Notes under the pieces: model-generated
Told to the model about the DNA's origin: nothing
Databases searched by the model: none
Seen by the model: only the letters and a program-made list of their open reading frames with translations
Program-made: the position numbers and the translations under genes
Shown here: positions 45,476 through 54,698 of the stretch, piece by piece
Layout of the letters: each line of letters begins with the position of its first letter
Numbering within the stretch: the stretch's first letter is position 1
Assembly: GCA_024229935.1 (NCBI GenBank)
Contig: JAAERX010000153.1
Coordinates: 24,554-88,553, forward strand
Length of the DNA stretch: 64,000 bases
Source of the DNA: Gammaproteobacteria bacterium
GTDB taxonomy: Bacteria > Pseudomonadota > Gammaproteobacteria > Steroidobacterales > GCA-2729495
Reading direction: 5' to 3'

Positions 45476-46249
45476 TTATAAAAGCGGGTCCCCAAATGCA
45501 TCGTAGCTTGTTTTTTGATCTAGCCTTCCGTCACCATCTGTATCAAGCTCAGACTCAAGAGGTTTTCCAAACGCATCAAAAATAATGATTTTCTTCCTGA
45601 TATTCGTGAAGGGGTCATACAATTTGGAATCAATCAGCACCCCATTCATATAATTGTTTTCAATATCTCTGGGGCCATTCCCACTTGAATTAATCCTGCC
45701 AGCAACAGGAACCCCATCTTCATATTCCACAATCTGCTCAAATGTCCCATTGAAGTCGTTATCAGCCTCCATGGTATGAAGCACGCCATCAAAGCCATAA
45801 ACCCAGCGCAAATCAACATCACCGTCTCTGTTGCGATCATGCTCAATCTTGCTAATCAAATCACCCTGCCTGTAGTAAATCTCATCCAACTCACCATCAC
45901 CATTGTGATCAAAGCCTCCATCTGTTCCCGGAAAACGAAACAGCAGGAATAAAGCAAGAGCAGCTACTGCAGCACCTGCCATAAAATAAGTAGCCTTACC
46001 GGCTGGGGTTTCCGGTTCCTCTTCTTTTTCCTGAGTTGGTTTTACAGAGACCCATTGGGCGACAAGCCGTTTGCCTTCATCTGCATCCTGAGGCTTTACA
46101 CTCACACGGAAATTGCCTTTTTCTGGCAATTCAACTGCCACCTCCTCAGGGTGCTGCCCATTAATCTGAGCCTTAATCCCAGATTGCTGCAGTAAATGCA
46201 CCATCATGTGGGCTTCAATACCATTTGCTACATCAAGAATAACAATCAT
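45476..46249 (-). CDS. DUF2007-like membrane protein with acidic Asp/Gly calcium-type repeats
   Basis: A 257-residue protein. The N-terminus (IVILDVANGIEAHMMVHLLQQSGIKAQINGQHPEE...FRVSVKPQDADEGKRLVAQW) looks like the ~70-residue DUF2007 'putative signal transducing' domain. One membrane segment (FMAGAAVAALALFLLF) follows. The exterior part then has repeated D-x-[DN]-x-D-G-like loops (DHNGDGELDEIYY; DRNRDGDVDLRWV; DTDGDGRLDQKTSYD), which suggest calcium-binding EF-hand or dockerin-like turns. Function unknown. Confidence 0.72.
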   Translation of the reverse strand: MIVILDVANGIEAHMMVHLLQQSGIKAQINGQHPEEVAVELPEKGNFRVSVKPQDADEGKRLVAQWVSVKPTQEKEEEPETPAGKATYFMAGAAVAALALFLLFRFPGTDGGFDHNGDGELDEIYYRQGDLISKIEHDRNRDGDVDLRWVYGFDGVLHTMEADNDFNGTFEQIVEYEDGVPVAGRINSSGNGPRDIENNYMNGVLIDSKLYDPFTNIRKKIIIFDAFGKPLESELDTDGDGRLDQKTSYDAFGDPLL

Positions 46250-46432
46250 AAAAACAGCCTAAAAAAAGATTATTTATTACATACCCTCCGGCGCATAATA
46301 ATGAATGACGTAAGTAGTCACAAAATCAGCACAGGAAACCGCTGAGAAACAGCTTAGCTGAAATGGCCGTATTCCGCATATAATTTTGTGGAAATTACTG
46401 GTGTCAAAGTAATTTTCAAGCCTATATTGGCA

Positions 46433-46585
46433 TCAGCCGTCTTCATCTTCCCATTTCTTGAGCTTAGTTTTATCAACCTGATTCCATTCGGCGTCACTCT
46501 GGCGCATATAGGAAAGCACCTTTGCCAGAACATAAACTACGAAGACCGCAAGAACAGCAAGCACTAACTGAAGCTGATTAGACAT
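46433..46585 (-). CDS. Small single-pass membrane protein (50 aa), unknown
   Basis: Too short for the ORF track. It reads MSNQLQLVLAVLAVFVVYVL..., with one hydrophobic helix (residues ~6-26) and a charged C-terminus (KTKLKKWEDEDG). The amphipathic order and clean hydrophobic pattern make it plausible. Upstream AGGG is rather far from the ATG. Function unknown. Confidence 0.5.
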   Translation of the reverse strand: MSNQLQLVLAVLAVFVVYVLAKVLSYMRQSDAEWNQVDKTKLKKWEDEDG

Positions 46586-46738
46586 ACGTTATAAAGACCC
46601 TGAGCCCTTCCCCAGCCAACTACAGATTCTATAGCTAAATACTACACCTCATGCAACATTAAGGTGACCCCCCCTGGATACACTAAAAATGAACCGGTTC
46701 AGGTACTTAAATTGTCTCGCTTACATTGCCTACAAAAG

Positions 46739-46755
46739 TTGGTATCTGATACCAG
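46739..46755. promoter_or_regulatory. Second copy of the TTGGTATCTGATACCA palindrome
   Basis: TTGGTATCTGATACCAG, identical to the site at 20386-20402 except for the last base. It lies 28 bp before the ATG of the YdjM-like gene, consistent with an operator. Confidence 0.58.
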
Positions 46756-46783
46756 CAAAACTATGAAACAATAAGCGCCTACT

Positions 46784-47794
46784 ATGGATCCAATCACTCA
46801 AGGCGTAGTCGGTGCCAGCTTACCGTCCGCCATCAGCCAAAAAAGAACTCTCGGGGCGGCCGGTTTATTCGGCGCCCTGGCTGGCATGGCGCCCGATCTG
46901 GACAGTTTTATCCGCTCAGACACCGACCCGCTAATGTACTTGGAATTCCATCGCCAGTTTACGCACTCCCTGTTCTTCATCCCCTTTGGCAGTCTTGTAT
47001 GTGCACTGCTGTTCTACTATTTATTTTCGAAGCGCTGGAAAATCAGCTTCAAGCTTACATATATATTTTGCTTTTTGGGGTATGCAACACACGGTTTACT
47101 GGATGCCTGCACCAGTTATGGCACTCAGCTACTGTGGCCGTTTAGTAATGAACGTTTTGCCTTTAACACCATTTCCATTGTTGACCCTTTATTTACCCTA
47201 CCACTATTAGCACTAATAATTATCGGTTTAAAAAAGAACAACACTGCATTTGCCAAAGCCGCATTGTGCTGGGTTTTGGCTTATCAGGGCTTAGGATTTT
47301 ACCAGCACCAGCGTGTTGCTGCCGCAGGCGAACAATTGGCTGAAGAACGAGGCCATAATCCAATACGCCTGGATGTAAAACCAAGCTTTGCTAATTTATT
47401 ATTGTGGAAAGTAATCTACGAAGTGGAAGACGGTTATTACACCGATGCCGTCAGGGCCGCACCTGGTTCTAATGGCCTGACTATTTACCCCGGTGCATTT
47501 ATTCCCCGCCTGGATGTCGAGCGGGATCTACCCTGGTTAGATAAAGACTCTCAGCAAGCCAACGACCTTGAACGCTTTTACTGGTTCTCCCGAGGATATT
47601 TGTCCCTCGACCCAAACAATCCGCTTAGAGTAATCGACATGCGTTACTCATTAGTACCCAACGAAGCCACCGGCATGTGGAGCATCTGGCTTAGCCCGCA
47701 AGCAAACAAAACAGACCACGTCACTATTAAACAAGACAGAGATACAAGCAGCTCACGCCGAGAGAAATTTGGCCGAATGCTGCAGAATAATTAA
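46784..47794 (+). CDS. YdjM/YbcI-like membrane-bound metal-dependent hydrolase
   Basis: A 336-residue membrane protein. The N-terminal half has the family histidines and aspartates (MDPITQGVVGASLPSAI; GMAPDLDSFIRSD; FHRQFTHSLFF; GYATHGLLDACTSYGTQLLWPF) and several membrane segments; the C-terminal part is soluble. The family is annotated as inner-membrane metal-dependent hydrolase, and some members affect stress and filamentation phenotypes; the substrate is unknown. A palindromic operator candidate lies just upstream. Confidence 0.86.
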   Translation: MDPITQGVVGASLPSAISQKRTLGAAGLFGALAGMAPDLDSFIRSDTDPLMYLEFHRQFTHSLFFIPFGSLVCALLFYYLFSKRWKISFKLTYIFCFLGYATHGLLDACTSYGTQLLWPFSNERFAFNTISIVDPLFTLPLLALIIIGLKKNNTAFAKAALCWVLAYQGLGFYQHQRVAAAGEQLAEERGHNPIRLDVKPSFANLLLWKVIYEVEDGYYTDAVRAAPGSNGLTIYPGAFIPRLDVERDLPWLDKDSQQANDLERFYWFSRGYLSLDPNNPLRVIDMRYSLVPNEATGMWSIWLSPQANKTDHVTIKQDRDTSSSRREKFGRMLQNN

Positions 47795-47811
47795 TAGCAG
47801 GCAATTTACTG

Positions 47812-47836
47812 GCCTGAAAACCTATGATTTTCAGGC
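47812..47836. terminator. Bidirectional hairpin terminator between convergent genes
   Basis: Stem GCCTGAAAA / TTTTCAGGC with a 7-base loop, placed between the convergent YdjM-like and LLM genes. On the plus strand the 3' stem is followed by ATCGATTTTATT. The A/T-rich stem ends suit termination in both directions. Confidence 0.55.
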
Positions 47837-47909
47837 ATCGATTTTATTGAAATCTTTGTGGCCCACCTTGCAAGCTTACGCGGCTTCTCATTATTGAATC
47901 TGACACTAG

Positions 47910-48962
47910 TTAACTAAACTGCGGTATCACACGCTCAGCAATAATCTTAAGTGCATCAAATGGGTCATCAAAGACACGGATTGCTAAGTCTGTTACACCA
48001 GCTTGCTCCATTCGTTTGAAGCGTTCAATCTCGTGGTCAACATCTTCAAGCCCACCCGCTGAACAAACATGATCAATCAACTTTTGCACCAGCTCTGGCG
48101 GTACGTTCTTGATTTCACCCGTGCCCGTAATATCCGCCATGATGAAATTGCGGAAATTGTCTTTAACGATCTGTGCCTCATCAGCTTCAAGCAGATGATC
48201 AAGACCTATGTAGGGCGGCAGTAACTCAGCACGTGAGAATAATTTCCGCCGTGCCTCATGCAGTGAAACCTCGCGGTCTGTTTTCATGTGCCAGGCCCAA
48301 AAATTTCCCACACGAAAATCTTCAGCAGGATAGTTTCGTTTTGCCAACCCGGCATTTATCTCAGTCATGACTTCCGGCATACGCTCGGGCACCACATCCC
48401 CCACCTGCAGACCATCAGCAATGCGTCCACCCATGCGCAGCATTTGCGGCCCCATCGAACAACTAATAATTTTTGGCTGGGGCAATGATGAGATAAAGGT
48501 GGTGTTAAACGGTCGGTTAATCGTAAAAACCTCACCTTTATAGGCTGGCCAGTAACCACCGCTGGTAATGCGGTAAATAATCTCCGCTGCTTCACGCACA
48601 CCACGCACAATCCGCATTTTGGTAAAGTCCAAGCTGACTTCTGCCGCCTCATTACGAATCCATAAGGCCATCGCCCCACCACCACCCAAACCTATCTGGG
48701 CTCGACCACCGGACAATTCATTCAGCGTTGACAGCGCATAACCTAGTTTTAGGGGGTGCATCTCGTATGGACTTATCGCCAGCGGACCCAGACGAATACG
48801 ACTGGTCACCTGTGCTGCCGGTACCAGTGCCATAAACGGGTCATAACCATTGGTAATGTTTGAGTTCCAAAGCGAGCGGACACCCGCTTCCTCTGCAGCA
48901 ATCGCAAACTCCGCGACCTGCTGCGGAGACATTTCATTACCAACAATCAGTTCGATATCCAT
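47910..48962 (-). CDS. LLM-class (luciferase-like) flavin-dependent oxidoreductase
   Basis: A roughly 350-residue TIM-barrel flavoenzyme of the bacterial-luciferase / F420-reductase superfamily. Segments: EFAIAAEEAGVRSLWNSN, TSRIRLGPLAISPYEMHPLKLGYALSTLNELSGGRAQIGLGGGG, and VTDLAIRVFDDPFDALKIIAERVIPQ at the end. Members use FMN or F420; which one is not readable here. I use the ATG at 48962 rather than the GTG one codon earlier. Monocistronic. Substrate unknown. Confidence 0.88.
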   Translation of the reverse strand: MDIELIVGNEMSPQQVAEFAIAAEEAGVRSLWNSNITNGYDPFMALVPAAQVTSRIRLGPLAISPYEMHPLKLGYALSTLNELSGGRAQIGLGGGGAMALWIRNEAAEVSLDFTKMRIVRGVREAAEIIYRITSGGYWPAYKGEVFTINRPFNTTFISSLPQPKIISCSMGPQMLRMGGRIADGLQVGDVVPERMPEVMTEINAGLAKRNYPAEDFRVGNFWAWHMKTDREVSLHEARRKLFSRAELLPPYIGLDHLLEADEAQIVKDNFRNFIMADITGTGEIKNVPPELVQKLIDHVCSAGGLEDVDHEIERFKRMEQAGVTDLAIRVFDDPFDALKIIAERVIPQFS

Positions 48963-49212
48963 CACTGCATTCTAGTAGCAGAGGCTAGTACCAGCAATAA
49001 TTAATAGCTGATGCCAGAGACCAGAACGGATTGCCAATCTTACAGGCCAGCACTTCAATCCTTATAAGTAGAGCACCTATAGAAAAAACAAGCCTTTAAA
49101 TACACTTAAAAAATGAGATCTGGCCCAAAAAAACTCCGGCAGAAAAATTCAACACATTAACTTGGCCAGAAATATGCGCATCTAACATCGGCGATTCAAT
49201 TAGTAACACCCA

Positions 49213-50316
49213 TTAAAGGTACGGGCTTACTAAGTCTTGTGAAACATTCCACAGTTTAGCTGCCAACTTTGAGCTATTGGCATTTTCACCTTTCATTACA
49301 GACGGATTGCAGTCTTCAAAGTAGTAGCCACTAACACCGTTCAGGCGCTTATCTATCGCACAGTACACTTGGGTAGCTGCACCCTGGTCTGGGGTTTTAA
49401 AACCTTTACGTAATGGTGCATCAGGGTCTTTAGCCTTACCGCTTATATAGCGACCCAGGTTGGTGTTCACCATACCAGGGTGTACCGCATTAGAGGTCAG
49501 TGGTGTATCAGCATAGCGGCGCGATAATTCATTCGAGAACAAGGCATTCGAAAGCTTGCTCTGACCATAGGCCTTAAACGGTTTATAGTTTTCAGCACCG
49601 GAGAGGTTATCAAACTGAATGCCTTCCTCAGGTGCCAGCGTATAACCCATGCTCGACAGTATCACAATACGTCCAGCAGCCGCAGCCTCTACTTGTGGAA
49701 GCAAACGGCGGGTCAGCAGGTAATGTCCAAGGTGATTTACTACAAATTGCTTTTCCAACATCACATGCTTGCCACCGACAAGGACATCCACCTGCTCCAG
49801 CTTCGGCAGCGCCATAATGCCGGCATTACACATCAACACATCGAGAGGCTTGTTATAGTTTTCCAGCAACTGGTCAACGGCATCAGCACAGGCAGTCACC
49901 GACTCCATATCAGTAAGCTCACACACCAGCGGTGTCGCTTTGCCACTAAACTGCGCCATACTCATGCCCGCACTAACAGACGCACATGCCTCTTCTGCCT
50001 TTGCCCGCGTGCGGGCTGTGCCAAGCACATGGGCACCGTGAGCAACCAGCGTACGCATGGATGCATAACCCAAACCGGAGTTACACCCGGTTATCAAGAC
50101 CGTCTTGCCAGCCAGATCATAACCCGCAGCCACCTCATCACAGGTGGTCGCAAACCCATAATTACTACGGGGAATATCGGTGAGCAATGCAGGGTACGGG
50201 CTTATGCCTGCGCCATCACCGTTATTATTAACGGTAGTACAACGCGGCAGCACGGCGGCCAGTGCGAGGGCCGAACCTACCTGCAAGAGTCCACGCCGCC
50301 TTATATCAATAGTCAT
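49213..50316 (-). CDS. Short-chain dehydrogenase/reductase with Tat-like leader
   Basis: A roughly 367-residue SDR. It has TGCNSGLGYASMRTLVAHGAHVLGTAR (cofactor fold), CNAGIMALP, a serine in ILSSMGY, and YGQSKLSNALF (catalytic YxxxK). It resembles protochlorophyllide-reductase/WW-oxidoreductase-like SDRs. Unusually, the N-terminus reads MTIDIRRRGLLQVGSALALAAVLPRC, a Tat-type RR-x-G-L-L motif with a hydrophobic stretch and a cysteine, so export is likely. The ATG at 50316 has GAGGGG about 9 nt upstream. Confidence 0.87.
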   Translation of the reverse strand: MTIDIRRRGLLQVGSALALAAVLPRCTTVNNNGDGAGISPYPALLTDIPRSNYGFATTCDEVAAGYDLAGKTVLITGCNSGLGYASMRTLVAHGAHVLGTARTRAKAEEACASVSAGMSMAQFSGKATPLVCELTDMESVTACADAVDQLLENYNKPLDVLMCNAGIMALPKLEQVDVLVGGKHVMLEKQFVVNHLGHYLLTRRLLPQVEAAAAGRIVILSSMGYTLAPEEGIQFDNLSGAENYKPFKAYGQSKLSNALFSNELSRRYADTPLTSNAVHPGMVNTNLGRYISGKAKDPDAPLRKGFKTPDQGAATQVYCAIDKRLNGVSGYYFEDCNPSVMKGENANSSKLAAKLWNVSQDLVSPYL

Positions 50317-50588
50317 ACATTCATTCCCCTCATCAGCCATAAATGATCACCCGGTATACAGACACCATTCTAACGGGTGAATGCAATGCCTACTCTCACC
50401 CCCCAAGTTGATACGCATCCAAAACCCGGTTTTAGCAAACAAATCTGCATACAAGCAAACATGAACACGCCCAAGGCTTTATAGTCTTGCATAATCCTAT
50501 TGCAGCACCCCCGGGTATTAGGCTATTGTATTTACTCAAAAGGTCAGACCCTAATAATAAATAAAAAGTCCTTTTCAGGGAGCAGTCT

Positions 50589-51503
50589 TTGGCATCTACA
50601 ACCCTAAACCGACTAAAAGAGGAGATGACAAACAATTCATCTACCCCGAAGTTGCCCACCCCACCCTGGCGGCAACCTACACTTCGTGACAGACTGCGTT
50701 TCTTTATTGGCATTCCACTGTTACTGGCACTGGTCTTTTCATTGGTTGGCATACGCCTGACCCATGGCATGGCTTACTTTGATGCGCTGGCATACATGAT
50801 CCTGCACATGTTCATAGCCTGGTGGTCAGTCTGCCTTGGCGCTACTGTTATCAAGTTAAGTTTGCGGAGTTTACGACCGCCGACCATTACCGTATGCCTG
50901 ATGGGTGTCTTTATTGCACTAATACCTGCCGCATTTTTATTTCAGGCACTGGGTGATCTGTACGCTGACTTTTATCCGATATTCGCCACCAACCGGGAGG
51001 ACTCGGTTTACCCAAGCTGGAGCCTGACCTATCTACTGCATTTCATTCGTTATTCAGCTCCTGTGCTACCGACATTCCTGGCTGGTGTATACGGCTATCG
51101 TTACGCAACAGGCGTGGACTGGTATGGCTACGAACCACAGGTAAGCAAACAAGAAACCACTACAGAGACCGGGCTCACCACCACCGCAACAGCACAACTA
51201 ATCAAAGGCAGCAAACTTCCGGATGATGCCCGGTTGATCGCCATCAAAGCCGATCAGCATTACATTCATATCTGGTCAGACCAGGGCAACGACCTCGTCC
51301 GCTACCGGTTTAGCGACCTGCCCAATGCACTGCGTGACTGCCATGGCGTGCAAACACACCGATCATGGTGGGTTAATCTCAATTTCGTACAGTCTTACAA
51401 AACATCCAGCCGAAAAATGGAGCTCATTATTAATGATGAGCTGAATGTGCCGGTGAGCCTTTCTTACAAAAATGCCATTTTGGCTTTGCTCAACAATAAT
51501 TAA
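50589..51503 (+). CDS. Membrane-bound LytTR-family transcriptional regulator
   Basis: A 304-residue protein with about four N-terminal membrane segments (residues ~38-175) and a C-terminal LytTR DNA-binding domain (LIAIKADQHYIHIWSDQGNDLVRYRFSDLPNAL...GVQTHRSWWVNLNFVQS). Such MHYT-less membrane LytTR proteins probably sense envelope or small-molecule signals directly. The TTG at 50589 has AGGGAG 6 nt upstream; ATG 50625 lies right after GAGGAG, which is too close. GGTCAG-type repeats flank the gene on both sides. Confidence 0.88.
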   Translation: MASTTLNRLKEEMTNNSSTPKLPTPPWRQPTLRDRLRFFIGIPLLLALVFSLVGIRLTHGMAYFDALAYMILHMFIAWWSVCLGATVIKLSLRSLRPPTITVCLMGVFIALIPAAFLFQALGDLYADFYPIFATNREDSVYPSWSLTYLLHFIRYSAPVLPTFLAGVYGYRYATGVDWYGYEPQVSKQETTTETGLTTTATAQLIKGSKLPDDARLIAIKADQHYIHIWSDQGNDLVRYRFSDLPNALRDCHGVQTHRSWWVNLNFVQSYKTSSRKMELIINDELNVPVSLSYKNAILALLNNN

Positions 51504-51525
51504 GGTCAGGGTTATAACTCTGACC
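51504..51525. repeat. 22-bp palindrome after the LytTR stop codon
   Basis: Arms GGTCAGGGTTA and TAACTCTGACC, symmetric except for one pair. It starts immediately after the stop codon. No U-run follows, so it may be a repeat or a protein-binding site rather than a simple terminator. It shares GGTCAG with the repeat at 50542. Confidence 0.45.
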
Positions 51526-51648
51526 CTTCAGCTGCTGGCGCTTACCCATCAAGCACTGATCATCTTCCCTGAACCGGTCATTACCCAGCTACAGGTAAAA
51601 ACGCCCCAGGTGCTGGGCGGACATAGCAGCACTTCCTGAAATTGTTGG

Positions 51649-52254
51649 CTAACTGGTGATGGCTCGCCGTCGTGACCAACCTATCAACCCGAACAGTCCG
51701 GATGCAAACAACCACACAGCTGCCGGAACCGGAACGGTGCTCATAACGATGTTATCCAGATCATACGGAGCGTCATAAACACTGCCATCAAAGGAAATCA
51801 ACATATTCGTCAAGCCCATCATATTAGAAAGGTTGTACGTGCTGATGGTACCGTTAAGCACAAGGTTCTCTGTCACAACCGCGCCGCCAGCCAGCGTTCC
51901 GGACAGGTTCAATACGCCGGCTGCGTTGTAGAGCGAGGAGGCGTCCAGTGACAGCACATCAAAGACGAAGCCCTGATCATTCGACAGGCTGAGCGTACTC
52001 GTCTCCCCATTGGCACCCCAGAATATACTCTGCGAGTTAGTGCCCCCACTGAAGATACCGACACTCTGACGCACTGTGTTGTTGTCATCAATGAGCGTCG
52101 CATCCGGCATATTGCTCGTTAGCGTAAACCCTTCCTCCTGGTAAGTGGCAAGATTAGTATAGGTCGGCAACGTGCCATCAAAGTCGATGGTCACCGCAAA
52201 TGCTGGCGCAGCTCCAACCATCGTCAACGCTGCAAGTATTATTATTTTTTTCAT
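51649..52254 (-). CDS. VPLPA/PEP-CTERM exosortase-sorted surface protein
   Basis: A 201-residue exported protein: signal peptide (MKKIIILAALTMVGAAPAFA), a beta-rich body, and the C-terminal sorting signal VPVPAAVWLFASGLFGLIGWSRRR (VP-x-PAAVWLF motif, membrane helix, basic end). Such proteins are cut and relocated by an exosortase encoded elsewhere. It lies 20 bp downstream of the FG-GAP protein on the same strand, so co-transcribed. A second such protein is at 60.4 kb. Confidence 0.88.
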   Translation of the reverse strand: MKKIIILAALTMVGAAPAFAVTIDFDGTLPTYTNLATYQEEGFTLTSNMPDATLIDDNNTVRQSVGIFSGGTNSQSIFWGANGETSTLSLSNDQGFVFDVLSLDASSLYNAAGVLNLSGTLAGGAVVTENLVLNGTISTYNLSNMMGLTNMLISFDGSVYDAPYDLDNIVMSTVPVPAAVWLFASGLFGLIGWSRRRAITS

Positions 52255-52274
52255 TTATCTGCTCTCTATTCCGC

Positions 52275-53960
52275 TTAAAGCGAGCATACGCCGGTAACTA
52301 CATCAGCAGGACAGACGACTTTCTTGGTCGATGCCTGCGGCCGGAAACTGATGCGATGAATATCACGGCCTTCAAAGACCGGGATATAGATTTCTGCATA
52401 GGAACCCCAGGACCATGCGCGATCGTAGCGCCATGAGACAGACCCGATCGTCGAAATGCTAATACCGGTCGCGGGCGCTGGGGCCGTGAATGTCTGGCTG
52501 GTATTCGGCCCGTAATAATCATTGATATCGAAGATAACAGCCGACTGATAGCTCCAGTCCGTTGTGCTTTCACTATTGGGCTTCAGCAACCAGACTTTGG
52601 ATGCTTCGTCACCACCTGACACGATCCAGGGTTTCTGGGTCGCTTCCTCAAAGGGCGTTGGCCAGATAGCCTGCGCCAGTCCAGGCGCCAGGCGACCCGG
52701 GCCCGATGATTGCGTCGGGACCGTGATATTGGGGCGAATGTTGTCCATGAGGATATGCGTAGTCCACGGATCATTGAATATGTCCCCGCTGGTCGGTTGC
52801 TCCAGCGCGTAAATCTTTCCTGGTATAGATCCGCTGATTTTACAGTTGTCACCCTGATGGTTGGTCGCAAGAACATCCATCTGGCCATCCCGGTTCAAAT
52901 CGACAAGGCGCAGACCAAAGGGCGACCCCTGACCACTAGAGATCGTAGCGACACGCACCGGGTTAGTCGTCAGATCTACATCCGTCCAGTTATCACCAAT
53001 TGGCGCACCAAAAATCTGGATGCGCTCACCGTTAAGGAAGCCCATAGCAAAGAAGTTGTTCGCTATAACCTCGGGAACACCATCACCTTCGAAGTCGTAT
53101 AAACCAAGCGTAATTTCCGGACCGTTATCGGCGGCAGAAACAATAAACTCATCCCATTCAACATTGGGGTCAATCGAGGCACCGGGGTTCTTAAACCAGA
53201 CCAGCTCTCCCTGCGGCCAACACAGGCCGGGCGTTGCCTTGAAACCGGAGCGCACTGTCACAAGATCTTTTAGCGCATCACCGTCCATATCAAACCATTT
53301 TGCCTCGTGGTAGAAGCGTGGAACCCCGCCCAGACATTCGGTTTCACCGGGTGCCAGCTCTGACTCCACATCCACGATATAGGTGGTTTTATTCGGGTCA
53401 TCAATATTAATAATCGTCATACGGCCATTAGGAGGGGTCGTAATATGGAAACCTTCGGGTACGACCACCGCCCCAAACGGCAGGATACCGTCTGGCACAA
53501 CCGCAACTTCATTTGGCCACACAGTTTGGCCTACATCACTCGGAAACGCCGGGTTGGCAACATCAAGATCACTAATAATTTCAACATCACGGTCTTTATT
53601 CCACCAGGCCTCATTGCGGTAACCGATACCCTCGATGCGGGCCACCAGATCACGCTCAAAATAACCGGTTCGGGTGACACCATCTGCTGTCTTAATGGCA
53701 TTGAAGAAGCTGGATACCACAAGGCCATCTACCTGGTTGCCATTCTGCAGGGTCATTTTGCCTATGCTCGTGAAAGCGGCATTGAAAGGCACTGGGAAAA
53801 CACCTGTCTTATATACATCCGGACAAGAATTGCCGGTCGGCCAACGCCAGTCTGCGGCACCACTCACCACCGGCAAAGCGGTAAACAATACAACCAAACC
53901 TGCTTTTCTCAGCACACGGCTCGCATAAGCCTGTGCGTTGGAAGCTGATAAATTCAGCAT
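52275..53960 (-). CDS. Secreted FG-GAP/VCBS-repeat protein
   Basis: A 561-residue protein with a signal-like N-terminus (GLVVLFTALPVVSGAA) and several FG-GAP/VCBS-type blades with Asp-rich turns (DMDGDALKDLVTVRSG; DFEGDGVPEVIANN; DLNRDGQMDVLATNHQGDN), consistent with a calcium-binding beta-propeller. It has paired cysteines (NSCPDVY; TECLGG; PGLCWP). A very good AGGAGG lies 8 nt before the ATG. By eye the gene looks more GC-rich than its neighbours. First gene of a pair with the VPLPA-CTERM gene. Function unknown. Confidence 0.82.
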   Translation of the reverse strand: MLNLSASNAQAYASRVLRKAGLVVLFTALPVVSGAADWRWPTGNSCPDVYKTGVFPVPFNAAFTSIGKMTLQNGNQVDGLVVSSFFNAIKTADGVTRTGYFERDLVARIEGIGYRNEAWWNKDRDVEIISDLDVANPAFPSDVGQTVWPNEVAVVPDGILPFGAVVVPEGFHITTPPNGRMTIINIDDPNKTTYIVDVESELAPGETECLGGVPRFYHEAKWFDMDGDALKDLVTVRSGFKATPGLCWPQGELVWFKNPGASIDPNVEWDEFIVSAADNGPEITLGLYDFEGDGVPEVIANNFFAMGFLNGERIQIFGAPIGDNWTDVDLTTNPVRVATISSGQGSPFGLRLVDLNRDGQMDVLATNHQGDNCKISGSIPGKIYALEQPTSGDIFNDPWTTHILMDNIRPNITVPTQSSGPGRLAPGLAQAIWPTPFEEATQKPWIVSGGDEASKVWLLKPNSESTTDWSYQSAVIFDINDYYGPNTSQTFTAPAPATGISISTIGSVSWRYDRAWSWGSYAEIYIPVFEGRDIHRISFRPQASTKKVVCPADVVTGVCSL

Positions 53961-54698
53961 ATAAACCCCTCCTGTAATAATCTTCCCTTCAGTGTCTTTC
54001 CCGGGCGGAAAATTACTGATGGGAACTTGTTCTTTTAATTTTGTAATGCAGCAAAACGATTCTGAACCCGGGATTTAGGCAACCTGCACCGGTATTGAGA
54101 CCCTAGTCTGCAGGCATGCTTTTCCGATACAGTCATTACGTAGGAGCGGCAGGCAAACAACAAGCAATTTGTCACAGCTGAGCCTGTTTATTCACGAATA
54201 CCTTTTCAGGACACAATTTGGCGCTAAAACGTACTTGCGCCGATTAACCATGAATAGGTCAGCCGGTATTTACTGCTCTGCACCCCATGCAGCTGCAATC
54301 AACCCGTTTTTGTCTAACCCTGTTTTTTAGAGCCAGTTCTCTGCTGCATGACTGAGGCATTACCAGGGCTGGTAAAGCCAACTGTAATCAATGACAAACT
54401 CTGGTGTATTGATCTGTATTCTAGGGGCAGACCCCAAAAATTTTGTACTTTGTGGGATGATATTACGACCCTTAGGTTTGAGTACCGACGGAAAATTTGG
54501 CGCCTTAAATCGCATTTAAATCTTGGGATCTGACCCCAGGCACAATGTCTGGCATTCTTATACGTACAAACCCTAGCTATGGAGTCCGGTGATACAAGTT
54601 ATTACTTGCAGGCAACCCGTTCTGGTTAAGGTGCTTATAAAAACCTTCCGGATGCGCAGAAAATCAGTATTTACCTTTGCCCAGGGAGTCACAATTAA
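53961..54698. other. 738-bp intergenic region with repeat sequences
   Basis: No credible gene (a 61-aa ORF at 54348 has no family features or ribosome site). It holds a REP head (ACGTAGGAGCGGC, 54138-54150), GGGGCAGACCCC (54424-54435) and GGGATCTGACCCCA (54525-54538). The last two form a pair about 100 bp apart, like the ends of a small repeat unit. It also holds the promoters of the FG-GAP and Rieske genes. Confidence 0.5.

Noticed and set aside
54348-54533. 61-aa ORF in the 54-kb intergenic region
   Set aside because: No ribosome site, no family-like pattern, and it overlaps GGGGCAGACCCC repeat sequence.
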